This document shows, in pieces, positions 9,608 to 18,239 of a DNA stretch of 24,060 bases. Under the pieces are notes generated by a model. That model was not told the DNA's origin. It was given only the letters and a program-made list of their open reading frames with translations, and did no database searches. The stretch is from an uncultured Moraxella sp. (GTDB taxonomy: Bacteria; Pseudomonadota; Gammaproteobacteria; Pseudomonadales; Moraxellaceae), in contig CAKMOY010000141.1 of assembly GCA_927911235.1 (NCBI GenBank), positions 1 through 24,060 of the forward strand. The letters are read 5' to 3'. The translations under genes and the position numbers were made by a program. Positions within the stretch are counted from its first letter, which is position 1. Each line of letters begins with the position of its first letter.

Positions 9608-10942
9608 TTACATTAAACCTTGTTGTTGGCTTGCCAATAAATCTTGGTAAGACACTTCTTTATCGGTTACTTTACCTTTTGACAAAATGAATTCAACCAC
9701 TTGGTCTTCTAGCACAACCGCTTCAATGTTGGCACGTTCTTGAGCGTTGTTGGTGTAGTACTCAATCACTTCTTCAGGCTCTTCATAGTTTTCTGCCATC
9801 TCTTTGATAAAGTTGGTAACACGCTCTTGGTCTACGCTAAATTTGTTCGCTTCAATCAAACTTGACACCAACACGCCTAGACGTGCTGAACGCAAGGCTT
9901 GGTCTTCAAACAATTCATTTGGCAACATATCTTTGCTAAAGTTTTTCGGATTTGCCCCAAACTGCTGTGCAAAACGGTTTAACATCATATCACGCTGACG
10001 GTCAATCTCTTGCTCAAGCATGGCTTGTGGAATTTCAATTTCATTTTTCTCAAGCATTGCGTTAAACGCCGCTTCTTTGACTTGTGAACGACCTGCGTTT
10101 TTGATTTCACGTTCCATATTTTTGCGAACGTCTGCTCTTAGTTTGTCCAAACCGCCTTCTTTTACGCCAAACACTTCAAAAAATTCGTCATTTAGCTCTG
10201 GCAGTTTAGCTTCTTCAACTGATTTCACATTGATTTTAAATTGGGCTTGTTTGCCTTTTAGGTTTTCAGCTTGGTAATCTTCTGGGAAAGTTACGTCAAT
10301 GGTTTTTTCTTCACCAGCTTTCATGCCTTTGATACCGTCTTCAAAGCCCGGAATCATACGACCACTACCAATCACTAGGCTAAAATCTTTGGCAGAACCG
10401 CCATCAAATTTTTCACCATCAATAGAACCTTCAAAGTCAAACTTGACTTGGTCGCCTGTGGCAACTTCGCCATCTTTGGCAACATAAGTTTGGCGTTGTT
10501 TTTGTAGATTTTCAATCATCACATCAACGTCTTTGTCATCAACGCTTGCCACTTGACGCTCAACTTCTACTTCTTCTAAGCCTTTGACTTCCACTTCTGG
10601 GAACGTTTCAACAGTCGCCTGATAAACCAAAAAGTCATTTTCAAGCTTCACATCGTCAATGTTTGGCATACCCACAGCACGGATATTTTCTTGGCGAATG
10701 GCATCAAACACGGTATCACGAATAGTATCGTTAATCACTTCTTGTTGAATACCTGCACCATACTGGGCTCTGATGTGTGAAACTGGCACTTTGCCTTTAC
10801 GGAAACCGTCAATTTTGGCAGTTCTTGCCACTTGTTGAATACGTTGTTCCACACGAGTTTGAATGGTGGTAACAGGTACTTTCACTGTTAATTGGGTTTC
10901 TAAATTTGAAGTTTTGTTAGTCGTGATTTGTAAATCTGACAT
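9608..10942 (-). CDS. tig: Trigger factor, ribosome-associated chaperone
   Basis: Ribosome-bound peptidyl-prolyl isomerase and chaperone that shields nascent chains. The 444-residue protein is intact. The N-terminal domain contains the ribosome-docking signature GFRKGKVP (about residues 46-53). An FKBP-like isomerase domain follows (about 150-245, with [17 protein letters not shown] and [16 protein letters not shown]), then the helical C-terminal arms. AAAGGA lies 7 bases before the ATG, a strong ribosome site. The order tig-clpP-clpX is the common proteobacterial one. A promoter candidate is noted at 10999-11027. Confidence 0.97.
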   Translation of the reverse strand: MSDLQITTNKTSNLETQLTVKVPVTTIQTRVEQRIQQVARTAKIDGFRKGKVPVSHIRAQYGAGIQQEVINDTIRDTVFDAIRQENIRAVGMPNIDDVKLENDFLVYQATVETFPEVEVKGLEEVEVERQVASVDDKDVDVMIENLQKQRQTYVAKDGEVATGDQVKFDFEGSIDGEKFDGGSAKDFSLVIGSGRMIPGFEDGIKGMKAGEEKTIDVTFPEDYQAENLKGKQAQFKINVKSVEEAKLPELNDEFFEVFGVKEGGLDKLRADVRKNMEREIKNAGRSQVKEAAFNAMLEKNEIEIPQAMLEQEIDRQRDMMLNRFAQQFGANPKNFSKDMLPNELFEDQALRSARLGVLVSSLIEANKFSVDQERVTNFIKEMAENYEEPEEVIEYYTNNAQERANIEAVVLEDQVVEFILSKGKVTDKEVSYQDLLASQQQGLM

Positions 10943-10998
10943 GGCGGTTTCCTTTAAAATTTTAAAAAATAAGATGTTTTTTCAATCATTTATCCAAT

Positions 10999-11027
10999 AA
11001 AATATCATAAATGATTAAAATTGTAAA
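10999..11027 (-). promoter_or_regulatory. Candidate promoter for tig-clpP-clpX
   Basis: On the minus strand TTTACA (11027-11022) and TATTTT (11004-10999) are separated by 17 bases, about 57 bases before the tig ATG. It is AT-rich, so chance matches are likely. No better pair was seen in the 203-base gap to rdgB. Confidence 0.4.
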
Positions 11028-11145
11028 AATTGGTTGGCTTATTTTGGTTGTGAATGAATGATAAATCGTCAAAATTCACAAGCAAACGTTAGCCGAAAGT
11101 CTTACATTATAAATTAAAACTTGCCTAAAGTAAAAAATTATTTAT

Positions 11146-11794
11146 TTAAAAGATTTTTTGGGCAAAAAGTTGCTGTAATAACTGGCTCATCGCCTGTCCA
11201 CGATGGCTGATTTTATTTTTTTCAATCTTGGTTAATTGAGCAGACGATTTTTGCAAATCTGGCAACCAAAATAACGGGTCGTAACCAAAACCATTTTCAC
11301 CGATTTCGTTTGGCAAAATTTCGCCTTGCCAAATGCCTTGAGCGATAATCGGCAATGGGTCATCGGCATGACGCACCAACGCCAACACACAGACAAATTG
11401 TCCGATAATTGGCTGTTGTAAGCGATATTTTAGCAAATCATGTAACAATTTTTTTATTATTGGTTTTGTCTTTGTTTTGCAAAAATTGTTTGGCAAAAAT
11501 TGGGTCATCTTTGGCAAAACGAGCCGAATAAATCCCCGGTTGTCCGCCCAAAATCGGCACGCACAAGCCAGAATCATCAGCAATCGCAGGCAATTCGCTA
11601 ATTTTACTGGCATGGCGAGCCTTGATTAACGCATTTTCAATAAAACTTAAACCATCTTCCACCGCATCGTCAATATTAAGTTGTCCTTGTGGAATAACCT
11701 GAATATTTAAGTTAGCATTGTCAAATAAATGCTGAAATTCGGCAAGTTTGCCTTGATTATTACTAGCAAGGACGATTTTGTCAAAGGTTTGCAT
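11146..11794 (-). CDS. rdgB: dITP/XTP pyrophosphatase, RdgB/HAM1 family (one frame break)
   Basis: Hydrolyses non-canonical purine triphosphates (dITP, XTP) to monophosphates, keeping them out of DNA and RNA. The N-terminal piece carries the substrate-binding block [14 protein letters not shown] and the acidic segment [25 protein letters not shown]. The C-terminal piece carries [15 protein letters not shown] and [11 protein letters not shown], the other conserved family blocks. The join is at the T7 run 11449-11455 (A7 in the gene); removing one base gives [10 protein letters not shown] and about 215 residues. ATG 11794 is preferred over a TTG four codons earlier. The ribosome site is modest (GGA). 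It lies 203 bases ahead of tig, so it may or may not share its transcript. Confidence 0.92.
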
Positions 11795-11946
11795 AAAAAA
11801 TTCCAATTAAAAAAATGAAAAAAGTTATCATAACAGATTTTTATCACAGTTTTTTACAAAATTTAATAAAAAGTTTTTATTTTTTAAAATCAATTAGTTA
11901 ATAAAATTTTTTAACATTTTTGTAATTCCTTACTTTGATTAAGGTT

Positions 11947-11965
11947 AATTTTTTATCAAAAAATT
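11947..11965. repeat. Inverted repeat upstream of the FMN reductase-like gene
   Basis: AATTTTTT, loop ATC, AAAAAATT: a perfect 8-bp palindromic arm pair that overlaps the candidate -35 element of the gene at 12083. It could be a regulator site or simply A/T-tract DNA. Confidence 0.4.
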
Positions 11966-11980
11966 GTGGCATTATATAAG
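11952..11980 (+). promoter_or_regulatory. Candidate promoter for the FMN reductase-like gene
   Basis: TTTATC (11952-11957) and TATAAG (11975-11980) are spaced by 17 bases, about 100 bases upstream of the ATG at 12083. The surrounding 288-base gap to rdgB is very AT-rich and shows no other gene. Confidence 0.4.
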
Positions 11981-12082
11981 GCTAATGTGAGTTTGTTTGG
12001 CATAGTTGATAGGTAAGTTATGATTAAATAATAAAAATTCTTAAATATATCAACTTGTTATACAACTGTAAGGACTGAAATT

Positions 12083-12652
12083 ATGAAAAAAGTCAGTATT
12101 TTAGTCGGTAGCTTGCGAAAAGGTTCGTTCGCACGCAAAACCGCATTAGCCGTAAAAGAAATGTTCCCAGAAGGCTATCAAGCCGAAATTGTAGAACTTG
12201 GACATTTACCGCTTTACAATTTTGATTATGACGACCCAAACGAAAGCGATTTTCCTGTACCGACTGCTTATGCAGAGTTTCGTGAAACGCTAAAAGCATC
12301 AGCTGGCGTGCTGTTTGTAACAGCGGAAAACAATCGTACCGTACCTGCTTGCTTAAAAAATGCGGTGGATATTGGGTCAAAACCGAATAGCGATGTCGCT
12401 TGGAAAAATCTACCTGCGGGCATTATTAGCCATTCGGTCGGTAAAATGGGCGGTTATAGCTCACAAAAAAATTTACGCCTTGCCTTGTCATATTTTAATA
12501 TGCCATTGACAGGACAACCAGAAGTTTTTCTTGGTAATTCGCCAACATTATTTGATGAAAATGGCAAATTAACCAATGAATCTACTCGGGATTTTTTGCA
12601 AGGTTATATCAATCAATTGGTTGATTTAATTGAAAAAAACCCAAAATCTTAA
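12083..12652 (+). CDS. NAD(P)H-dependent FMN reductase family flavoprotein
   Basis: Flavodoxin-fold flavin reductase of the NADPH-dependent FMN reductase family, which includes quinone and chromate reductases such as ChrR/YieF. The 189-residue protein is intact. The N-terminal phosphate-binding loop for FMN is GSLRKGSFARKTA (about residues 9-21). The central flavin loop reads TAENNRTVPACLKNAVDIGSKP (two stretches around residues 80-100), where most relatives have TPEYN, so a usual Pro and Tyr are replaced. GKMGGYSSQKNLRLAL completes the pattern. The ATG has AAGGA 9 bases upstream. It stands alone before sodB in the same direction, and both could serve redox defence. The true substrate cannot be told from sequence. 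Confidence 0.88.
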   Translation: MKKVSILVGSLRKGSFARKTALAVKEMFPEGYQAEIVELGHLPLYNFDYDDPNESDFPVPTAYAEFRETLKASAGVLFVTAENNRTVPACLKNAVDIGSKPNSDVAWKNLPAGIISHSVGKMGGYSSQKNLRLALSYFNMPLTGQPEVFLGNSPTLFDENGKLTNESTRDFLQGYINQLVDLIEKNPKS

Positions 12653-12689
12653 TTTAGCTTTATTAATTTAAGATTAATTTAACCTAGTG

Positions 12690-12712
12690 TGATAAATTAT
12701 TGCGATTTATCA
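12690..12712. repeat. Inverted repeat upstream of sodB
   Basis: TGATAAAT, a 7-base spacer and ATTTATCA form a perfect 8-bp dyad 46 bases before the sodB ATG. No T tract follows, so it is not a typical terminator. Its place in the sodB promoter region makes an operator possible, though the sequence is not a clean Fur box. Confidence 0.45.
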
Positions 12713-12757
12713 TAAAATGTACCCAGCCAAACAGTTATTGTTAGCAAGGAAAAAACT

Positions 12758-13384
12758 ATGTCAAACATCACATTACCAGAATTACCATACGCAAAAAATG
12801 CGTTAGAACCACATATCAGTGCCGAAACTTTAGAGTTTCACCACGACAAACACCACAACGCCTATGTGGTAAAATTGAATGAATTACTACCAAACTCAGG
12901 TTTCGAAGGCAAAGAGCTTGACGAAATCATCTTGGCAACTGCCAAAGATGACAGCAAAGCAGGTATGTTTAACCAAGCGGCACAAGTTTGGAATCACACT
13001 TTTTATTGGAACTGCATGACTCCAAACGGTGGCGGTGAGCCAACTGGCGATTTAAAAGCCAAAATTGAAGAAGCGTTCGGCTCTTATGCAAAATTCCGTG
13101 AAGAGTTTAAAAACGCAGCCGTTAGCCAATTTGGTTCAGGTTGGGCTTGGTTAGTTGCGGATAAAGTAAACGGTTCATTGTCTATCATGAAAACCGCTAA
13201 CGCAGACACACCAATGGCTCACGGCAAAGTTGCAGTATTGACTTGCGATGTGTGGGAACACGCTTACTACATTGATTATCGCAACCGCCGTCCAGATTAT
13301 GTGGATACTTTCCTTGATAAATTGGTAAATTGGGAATATGCAAATGCCAAATATCAAGGCAAAGACGCAGGTGTTGAAAAATAA
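12758..13384 (+). CDS. sodB: Superoxide dismutase, Fe type
   Basis: Cytoplasmic enzyme converting superoxide to hydrogen peroxide and oxygen. The 208-residue protein matches the Fe/Mn-SOD fold with metal ligands H28 (EFHHDKHHNAY), H80 (AAQVWNHTFYW), D164 and H168 (CDVWEHAYYIDYRNRR). The AAQVWNHTFYW block and the FGSGWAWLV signature point to the iron form. The ATG follows AAGGA with good spacing. A dyad at 12690-12712 lies in its upstream region and a bidirectional terminator closes the gene. No signal peptide is present. Confidence 0.97.
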   Translation: MSNITLPELPYAKNALEPHISAETLEFHHDKHHNAYVVKLNELLPNSGFEGKELDEIILATAKDDSKAGMFNQAAQVWNHTFYWNCMTPNGGGEPTGDLKAKIEEAFGSYAKFREEFKNAAVSQFGSGWAWLVADKVNGSLSIMKTANADTPMAHGKVAVLTCDVWEHAYYIDYRNRRPDYVDTFLDKLVNWEYANAKYQGKDAGVEK

Positions 13385-13402
13385 TTTTTTCACTTGTTAA
13401 AC

Positions 13403-13430
13403 AAAAAACGTCCATTTTTGGACGTTTTTT
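13403..13430. terminator. Bidirectional terminator between sodB and the amidotransferase gene
   Basis: A perfect 11-bp stem, AAAAAACGTCC (13403-13413) with GGACGTTTTTT (13420-13430), encloses a 6-base loop. T tracts lie at the correct side for both strands, so it can end sodB (plus) and the facing minus-strand gene. Confidence 0.92.
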
Positions 13431-13451
13431 ATGTTTGTTTTTATCTATAAA

Positions 13452-14344
13452 TCAAACACTCGCCCCAACTTTACGTGCAATGGCAATGCCTTCGGCAATG
13501 CTTAGATAAGTAGGATTGTTTGGCGTATCTTGATACACCACCGCCCCATCACGAAATACCAAACATTCATTGACGGCAAGCTGTTGCCATGCTTCGTTGC
13601 TGGTTAGGGGAATTGTTACCAAAATAGTAACTCGGTCGTGATTACTCGTAACTTGGCTAAAATCAATACTTAATTCATCATCAGCGAGCATGGCTTCACC
13701 AAAAGGGGCTTGGCGAGTCAAATAAAACAACAAACTGCCCGCAAATGCCAATTGCCAATCGCCATTGGACAACAAACAATTAAACAGCCCATAATCGGAC
13801 AATTCTCGGCATTTGTCTTTTAAAAAAGCAAACAAAGTTGTATCATCTGGACGTTCGTTAAAGGTGCTTTTTAACTCATTTAATAGATAACAAAACGCCA
13901 TTTCAGAGTCAGTTGAGCCGACTGCTTGATAAAAATGGGCAGAATTTTGCATTTTTTGTTGAAAATTTTGGCAAAAATTCACCGATAATTGTCCGTTATG
14001 TGCAAAAACCCACTGTTCGCCCCACACTTCACGCACAAAAGGGTGCGTATTAACAAGACAATTACTGCCTTGTGTGGCTTTGCGGATATGAGCAATCACG
14101 TTCATCGCCTTGATGGGGTAGTGATTGATTAAATCGGCAATCGGCGATGAGTAGCTGGGCTTGTCATCGTGAAACAGTCGCAAGCCCACGCCATTTTTGT
14201 TGTGCGGACACGGGCTTTTTCAAAAAACGCAATGCCAAAGCCGTCTTCATGGTGGTCAGTCAGTCCGCCACGCTTTCTAAATCCTGCAAAACTAAAGCCG
14301 ATATCAGTCGGCACATTGCAATTCATACCCAATAATTGACACAT
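13452..14344 (-). CDS. Class II glutamine amidotransferase, YafJ-like (one frame break)
   Basis: N-terminal-nucleophile amidohydrolase of the YafJ/EgtC-like group. The protein begins MCQLLGMNCN, so Cys2 becomes the N-terminal nucleophile after Met removal. Further family blocks are GGLTDHHEDGFGIAFFE, then, in the second frame, IAHIRKATQG, NTHPFV and WVFAHNGQL. The join is at the T5 run 14194-14198 (A5 in the gene); one extra A restores KNGVGLRLFHDD and about 297 residues. Family members hydrolyse gamma-glutamyl amides, but the YafJ substrate is unsettled. It is the last gene of the run ubiG - HELTH protein - this gene, with a 27-base gap before it, and ends at the terminator 13403-13430. Confidence 0.88.
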
Positions 14345-14371
14345 TTTTTATCCAATTTTTTGAATTAAAAA

Positions 14372-14862
14372 TTACGTATTTTTTGTTAAAAATGGAATAC
14401 ACGCAAAAAACGCATCACAGTTTTGCGAGCGTTCTTTGTGCATATAAAAATCTTCCACCATGCGAGCCTGTTGCTCCACGCCATACGCCAAAAATGGCTT
14501 ACCTAAGGTCAAAACATAGCTGTATTTGCGGTTAAACAAGGCTTTTGTGAACACATGAATGCCTTGTTGCACTTGCCAAACGTGGGTCAATTCATGAATG
14601 AGCCACGCCCTTTTGCCAAACTTAAATCGGCAAAATCCGCTTGCCAATCGTCTGGGTGATAATAAATATTCCCATTTGGGCTGACCGCATAGTTTTTTAG
14701 CACCCACCAAGCGGTTTTTAGGCGAATGTCATCAAGTTGTAAATGTTCGCCAAACACGCTTTTTGCCATGCGTTTTTCGCCATCGGTCAAAGGGCGAGAT
14801 TTGACAGGGGCAAGGCGATTTTGCCAAAAAGTTTGCCATTTTTTGCGAAAATTTTGCAACAC
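14372..14862 (-). CDS. Small HELTH-motif putative zinc peptidase-like protein (one frame break)
   Basis: About 163 residues after restoring one base at the T4 run 14611-14614. The N-terminal piece contains RPLTDGEKRMAKSVFGEHL and a SPNGNIYYHPDDW segment. The C-terminal piece continues with AWLIHELTHVWQVQQG. HELTH fits the HExxH zinc-binding motif of metallopeptidases, and this layout resembles proteins sometimes labelled vgr- or Rhs-related in other proteobacteria. No signal peptide or membrane segment is visible. Whether it is an active peptidase is unknown; I see no certain third zinc ligand. The GTG start is chosen because AAGGA sits 6 bases upstream and the gene then follows ubiG by 36 bases, suggesting an operon. 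Confidence 0.75.
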
Positions 14863-14898
14863 TTATTTTCCTTATTTGCTTCCTTTTTTAGCCCATTT

Positions 14899-15621
14899 TT
14901 AAGGCTTAAAAACCGCCATCATATAATTGACATCAACGTTTTGGGCAAGCCAATAGTTTTTGGTAATCGGATTATAATGCAAGCCAATCAAATCTTGACG
15001 TTTAAAGCCACTACGCTCAGCAAAGCGGTCAAGCTCGGCAGGCGTGATAAATTTGTTATAATTGTGCGTACCTTTGTCAAGCAGTTTTAGCACGTATTCC
15101 GCCCCAATAATGGCGAACAAATACGCTTTGGCATTGCGGTTAATCGTGGATAGCACCAACACGCCATTCGGCTTTAACAGCTCAAAACATGCATTGATAA
15201 TTGATTGCGGATTTGGGACGTGTTCCAGCATTTCCATGCACGTTACCACATCAAACTGTCCTGCATGGGTTTTTGCCAATTCTTCCACAGAAATACATTG
15301 AAAATCAATGGTTTGATTGGTTTTTTCGGCATGGATTTTGGCGGCTGCGATGTTTTCTTCGCCCAAGTCAATGCCTGTTACCGTTGCCCCACGCAACGCC
15401 ATAGAGTGTGATAAAATACCGCCTCCACAGCCCACGTCTAGCACTTTTTTGTTGGCAATTCCTGCGTTTTGGCGAGTGATGACTTGTTGTTCAATCCAGT
15501 TTAACCGCAACGGATTGATGTCGTGCAAGGTCGCAAATGCCCCGTTTTTGTCCCACCATTCATTGGCAAGATTGGTAAATTTGTTGATTTCGGTAAAGTC
15601 GGCGTTTTGTGCGGCTGTCAT
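14899..15621 (-). CDS. ubiG: Ubiquinone biosynthesis O-methyltransferase UbiG
   Basis: SAM-dependent methyltransferase carrying out both O-methylations of the ubiquinone ring. The intact 240-residue protein has the typical UbiG N-terminus (FTNLANEWWDKNGAFATLHDINPLRLNWI), SAM motif I VLDVGCGGGILS, the acidic ribose contact in TGIDLGEEN, CMEMLEHVP and STINRNAKAY, followed by HNYNKFITPAEL. The ATG has AGGA 6 bases upstream. It heads the minus-strand run with the HELTH protein and the amidotransferase. It is divergent from dsbA. Confidence 0.97.
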   Translation of the reverse strand: MTAAQNADFTEINKFTNLANEWWDKNGAFATLHDINPLRLNWIEQQVITRQNAGIANKKVLDVGCGGGILSHSMALRGATVTGIDLGEENIAAAKIHAEKTNQTIDFQCISVEELAKTHAGQFDVVTCMEMLEHVPNPQSIINACFELLKPNGVLVLSTINRNAKAYLFAIIGAEYVLKLLDKGTHNYNKFITPAELDRFAERSGFKRQDLIGLHYNPITKNYWLAQNVDVNYMMAVFKP

Positions 15622-15673
15622 GATGTTTCCTAAAGTTTTTAAAAATGTGATTTATTTTAACAAACTTTTGACA

Positions 15674-15703
15674 AAAATACTTTAGCGAAAAAGTAATAAT
15701 CAA
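15674..15703 (-). promoter_or_regulatory. Candidate promoter for ubiG
   Basis: On the minus strand TTGATT (15703-15698) and TATTTT (15679-15674) are separated by 18 bases, about 52 bases before the ubiG start. A moderate match in AT-rich DNA. Confidence 0.35.
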
Positions 15704-15825
15704 ATCTTTCTAAAGCTATTTTTATCAGTTTTAAGAAAATTTGATAAATAATATTGCCTAATTTTTGCATTTGTGTAGTTTTTTTTAGTGTTTATCAGAA
15801 TTTAGTACACGATAATTTAAAAAAA

Positions 15826-15834
15826 TGCTAAGAT
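15826..15834 (+). promoter_or_regulatory. Candidate extended -10 promoter for dsbA
   Basis: TGCTAAGAT resembles an extended -10 (TGN plus TAAGAT) about 45 bases before the dsbA ATG. No convincing -35 is present. The TGC before the -10 is shared with the hemA site at 6008-6016. Confidence 0.4.
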
Positions 15835-15878
15835 AACGCCACTTCAACCGATTTTTATTTAAGTTTAGGAAAAAAGTT

Positions 15879-16501
15879 ATGAAAAAAATTGCATTTACTT
15901 TATTAGCCACCGCCGTTGGTTTTACAACTTTATCAGCCCAAGCAGCCGATTTTGTATCTGGCAAAGATTATACCGTTTTGGCAAATCCTGAAAAAATTGA
16001 AGGCAACAAAATTATCGTGCGTGAGTTTTTTGGTATGGTTGCCCGCACTGTTACAACCTTGAGCCACATATGCAAAAATGGGCAAAAACCAAGCCTGCGG
16101 ACGTGGTATTTATGCAAACCCCTGCGGCGATGAACCCTGTTTGGGAACAAAATGCCCGTGGTTTTTATACCGCTCAATTGATGGGCGTGCAAGAAAAAAC
16201 TCACCAAGCCATGTTTGACGCATTACAAAAAGACCGCAAAAAACTGTACGACCAAAAATCTATCGGTGAATGGTACGCATCTCAAGGGGCGGATTTGAAC
16301 AAATTTAACAGCTTGTACAATTCGTTTGCGGTAAACACCAAAATCGCTCGTTCACAAGAAGCGGCAAAACGTTACCAATTGTCAGGCGTGCCTGTGGTTG
16401 TTGTTGATGGCAAATATGTGGTATCTGGCGAAGATGGCAAAGTGCCACAAGTCGTTGATTTTCTAGTCAAAAAAGCCCGTGCAGAACGTGGCGGTAAATG
16501 A
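15879..16501 (+). CDS. dsbA: Thiol:disulfide interchange protein DsbA (one frame break)
   Basis: Periplasmic oxidase that introduces disulfides into exported proteins and is re-oxidised by DsbB. A clear signal peptide (MKKIAFTLL...LSAQA, cleavage after about residue 22) is followed by the thioredoxin fold. As written, the frame breaks exactly before the active site: adding one T to the T6 run 16026-16031 yields FFWYGCPHCYNLEPHMQKW, with the canonical DsbA CPHC motif, and a protein of about 207 residues. The cis-proline loop is SGVPVVVVDGKYV. The ATG has AGGA upstream. It is monocistronic, ending at a bidirectional terminator. Confidence 0.94.
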
Positions 16502-16517
16502 TTTTTTACCAATCTTA

Positions 16518-16547
16518 AAAAAATAGACCCATGGCGGTCTATTTTTT
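16518..16547. terminator. Bidirectional terminator between dsbA and the exonuclease III gene
   Basis: A 12-bp stem, AAAAAATAGACC (16518-16529) with GGTCTATTTTTT (16536-16547), encloses loop CATGGC, and the T tract extends to 16550. It is flanked by A/T tracts on both sides and can serve both converging genes. Confidence 0.92.
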
Positions 16548-16574
16548 TTTGCAAATTTTTTGACAACAAATTTT

Positions 16575-17425
16575 TTAATCAATTGACAAACGATAATCCA
16601 CCACCACAGGGGCATGGTCGCTAAACCATGCGTCTTTGTACACCCACGCACCGACAATTTTGTCTTGCCAATCAGGTGTGCAAACGTGATAATCAATCCG
16701 CCAACCAACGTTTTTGGCACGAGCTTGTCCACGATTTGACCACCACGAGTACAAAAACGGCTCATCACGCACCGCACGAAAACTGTCAATATAACCAAGC
16801 TCATCATAAATATGGTCAAGCCACGCTCGCTCGTGGGGCAGACAGCCAGAAGCTTTTTGGTTGCCAGACCAGTTTTTGATGTCAATGCGTTTATGCACGA
16901 TGTTATAATCACCGCAGATTATCATGGATTGGTTGTCATCTCGCCATTGTTTTAAAATCTTGGCGTATTCTTGTAAAAACACGTCCTTGCGAGCTTGAGC
17001 GTCATCGCCAGAGCTACCAGACGGCAGATACAGCGAGGCAATGTTCACATCAACCCCAATCCCAAAATCAAAGGTCGCACAGATAAATCGCCCTTGCGTG
17101 TCGGCAATGTCAAAGCCAAGTCCAGTTTTCACCGATTTTATCGGCAATCGGCTATAAATCGCCGTCCCTGCATAACCTGCTTTTGGGCGGGAAACAGGTG
17201 CGTGTGCCAACCTGTCGGTTTAAATTTGTCCGTCCATTGTTCGGGATTAATGCGAGTTTCTTGCATACAGACCACGTCCGCATCAGACGTGGCAAGCCAG
17301 TCAAATAAGCCCTTTTTCTCGGACGCTCGCAAGCCGTTTACGTTAATGGACACCACTCGTAAAACTTTTTTGTCATCTGCATAGGTGGATTTTTTTGGGA
17401 TAATATCGTTGTCAATAATCGTCAT
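16575..17425 (-). CDS. xthA: Exodeoxyribonuclease III / AP endonuclease (one frame break)
   Basis: Class II AP endonuclease and 3'-5' exonuclease of base excision repair. The N-terminal piece has VVSINVNGLRASEKKG and the metal-binding Glu in VCMQETRI. The C-terminal piece has YLPSGSS, GDYNIVHKRIDIKNW and the SDHAPVVVDYRL catalytic Asp-His block. The break is at the T4 run 17181-17184; one added base restores PAQKAGYAGTAIYSR, with the conserved GYAGTAI strand, and about 283 residues. The N-terminus carries about 20 residues before the usual start, so a later start is possible; the ribosome site for the ATG at 17425 is weak. It is last in the run cmoB - epimerase - xthA. Confidence 0.92.
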
Positions 17426-17459
17426 GTTATCAATGTTGTTAAAAGTTAAAAAATCATTG

Positions 17460-18231
17460 TTAAATCAATGGTGTATTAATCAAACGCTTGCCAATTTGTG
17501 GTGCGTTGTCATTTACCATTATGGGGGCAAGTCCGTATTTTTCACGGATTTTATTTAAAATGCTATGGCGTGGTTCGCTAATTTCGTTAAAAATATACGC
17601 AGGTTTTAGTAGATTTTTTGCATGTAATCCACCATTTTGCCAAATTTTTAATCACCGTTTCATGCTGTACCATATTCGCCCATTGGATAGCGTCCATTTT
17701 ATCGGTGTTTAGGGCTTGTTTGGTTAAACGCTCGCTGTTAAAAATATCCGTGTTTAACAGACCACCATTAATCAAACCACTGGGGCGCACAATCGTCAAA
17801 TTCTTTTGCCAAAACGCTTGATAAAGCTGTTCGGCACTGTATAAGCAGCTATCTTTTGCCATGCGTGGGGATGGCGTGGTGTCAATGTCCACCGTCTCAC
17901 CAGCATTTTGCCCATACACGCCTGTTGATGAGATATAAATCAAGTGCGACTGTTCACAAAAAACGGCTTGGCTAATGGGGCGAACGCTCTCCACATAGGC
18001 GATCGCATACCCTGCGATACTATGGTTATCAGGGCTTAAAATCACATAAATCAAGTCAAAAATGGCATTGTCAAAATCATCTTTATTTAAATTTTTTACA
18101 TCTTTGACAATTTGACAAACGCCATCAATGTCTTTTTTGCTACGGCTTACTAAGGTGATTTGGTGGTGCGATTTTAGGCGATTGGCTAAGGGCAAGCCCA
18201 ATTTTCCTGCACCGATGATTAAGATTTTCAT
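17460..18231 (-). CDS. NAD(P)-binding epimerase/dehydratase-like protein (YeeZ-type SDR; two 3' frame breaks)
   Basis: Rossmann-fold protein with ILIIGAGKLGLPLANRL at the N-terminus and the family block YISSTGVYGQNAGE, as in YeeZ-like members of the extended SDR group. The open frame as written stops at 17587. Restoring one base each at the T4 run 17635-17638 and T6 run 17614-17619 instead continues through AYIFNEISEPRHSILNKI and ends GKRLINTPLI at 17460, giving about 257 residues and a tail typical of the family. There is no YxxxK at the usual place (it reads YSAEQ), as in other YeeZ-type proteins. The substrate is unknown. AGGA overlaps the cmoB end, implying cotranscription. Confidence 0.8.
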
Positions 18232-18239
18232 ACATTTTC

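Noticed and set aside
16026..16075. Programmed frameshifting at the T6 run in dsbA
   Set aside because: dsbA is normally a single frame, and the same kind of break occurs at many unrelated A/T runs in the window; sequencing error is simpler.
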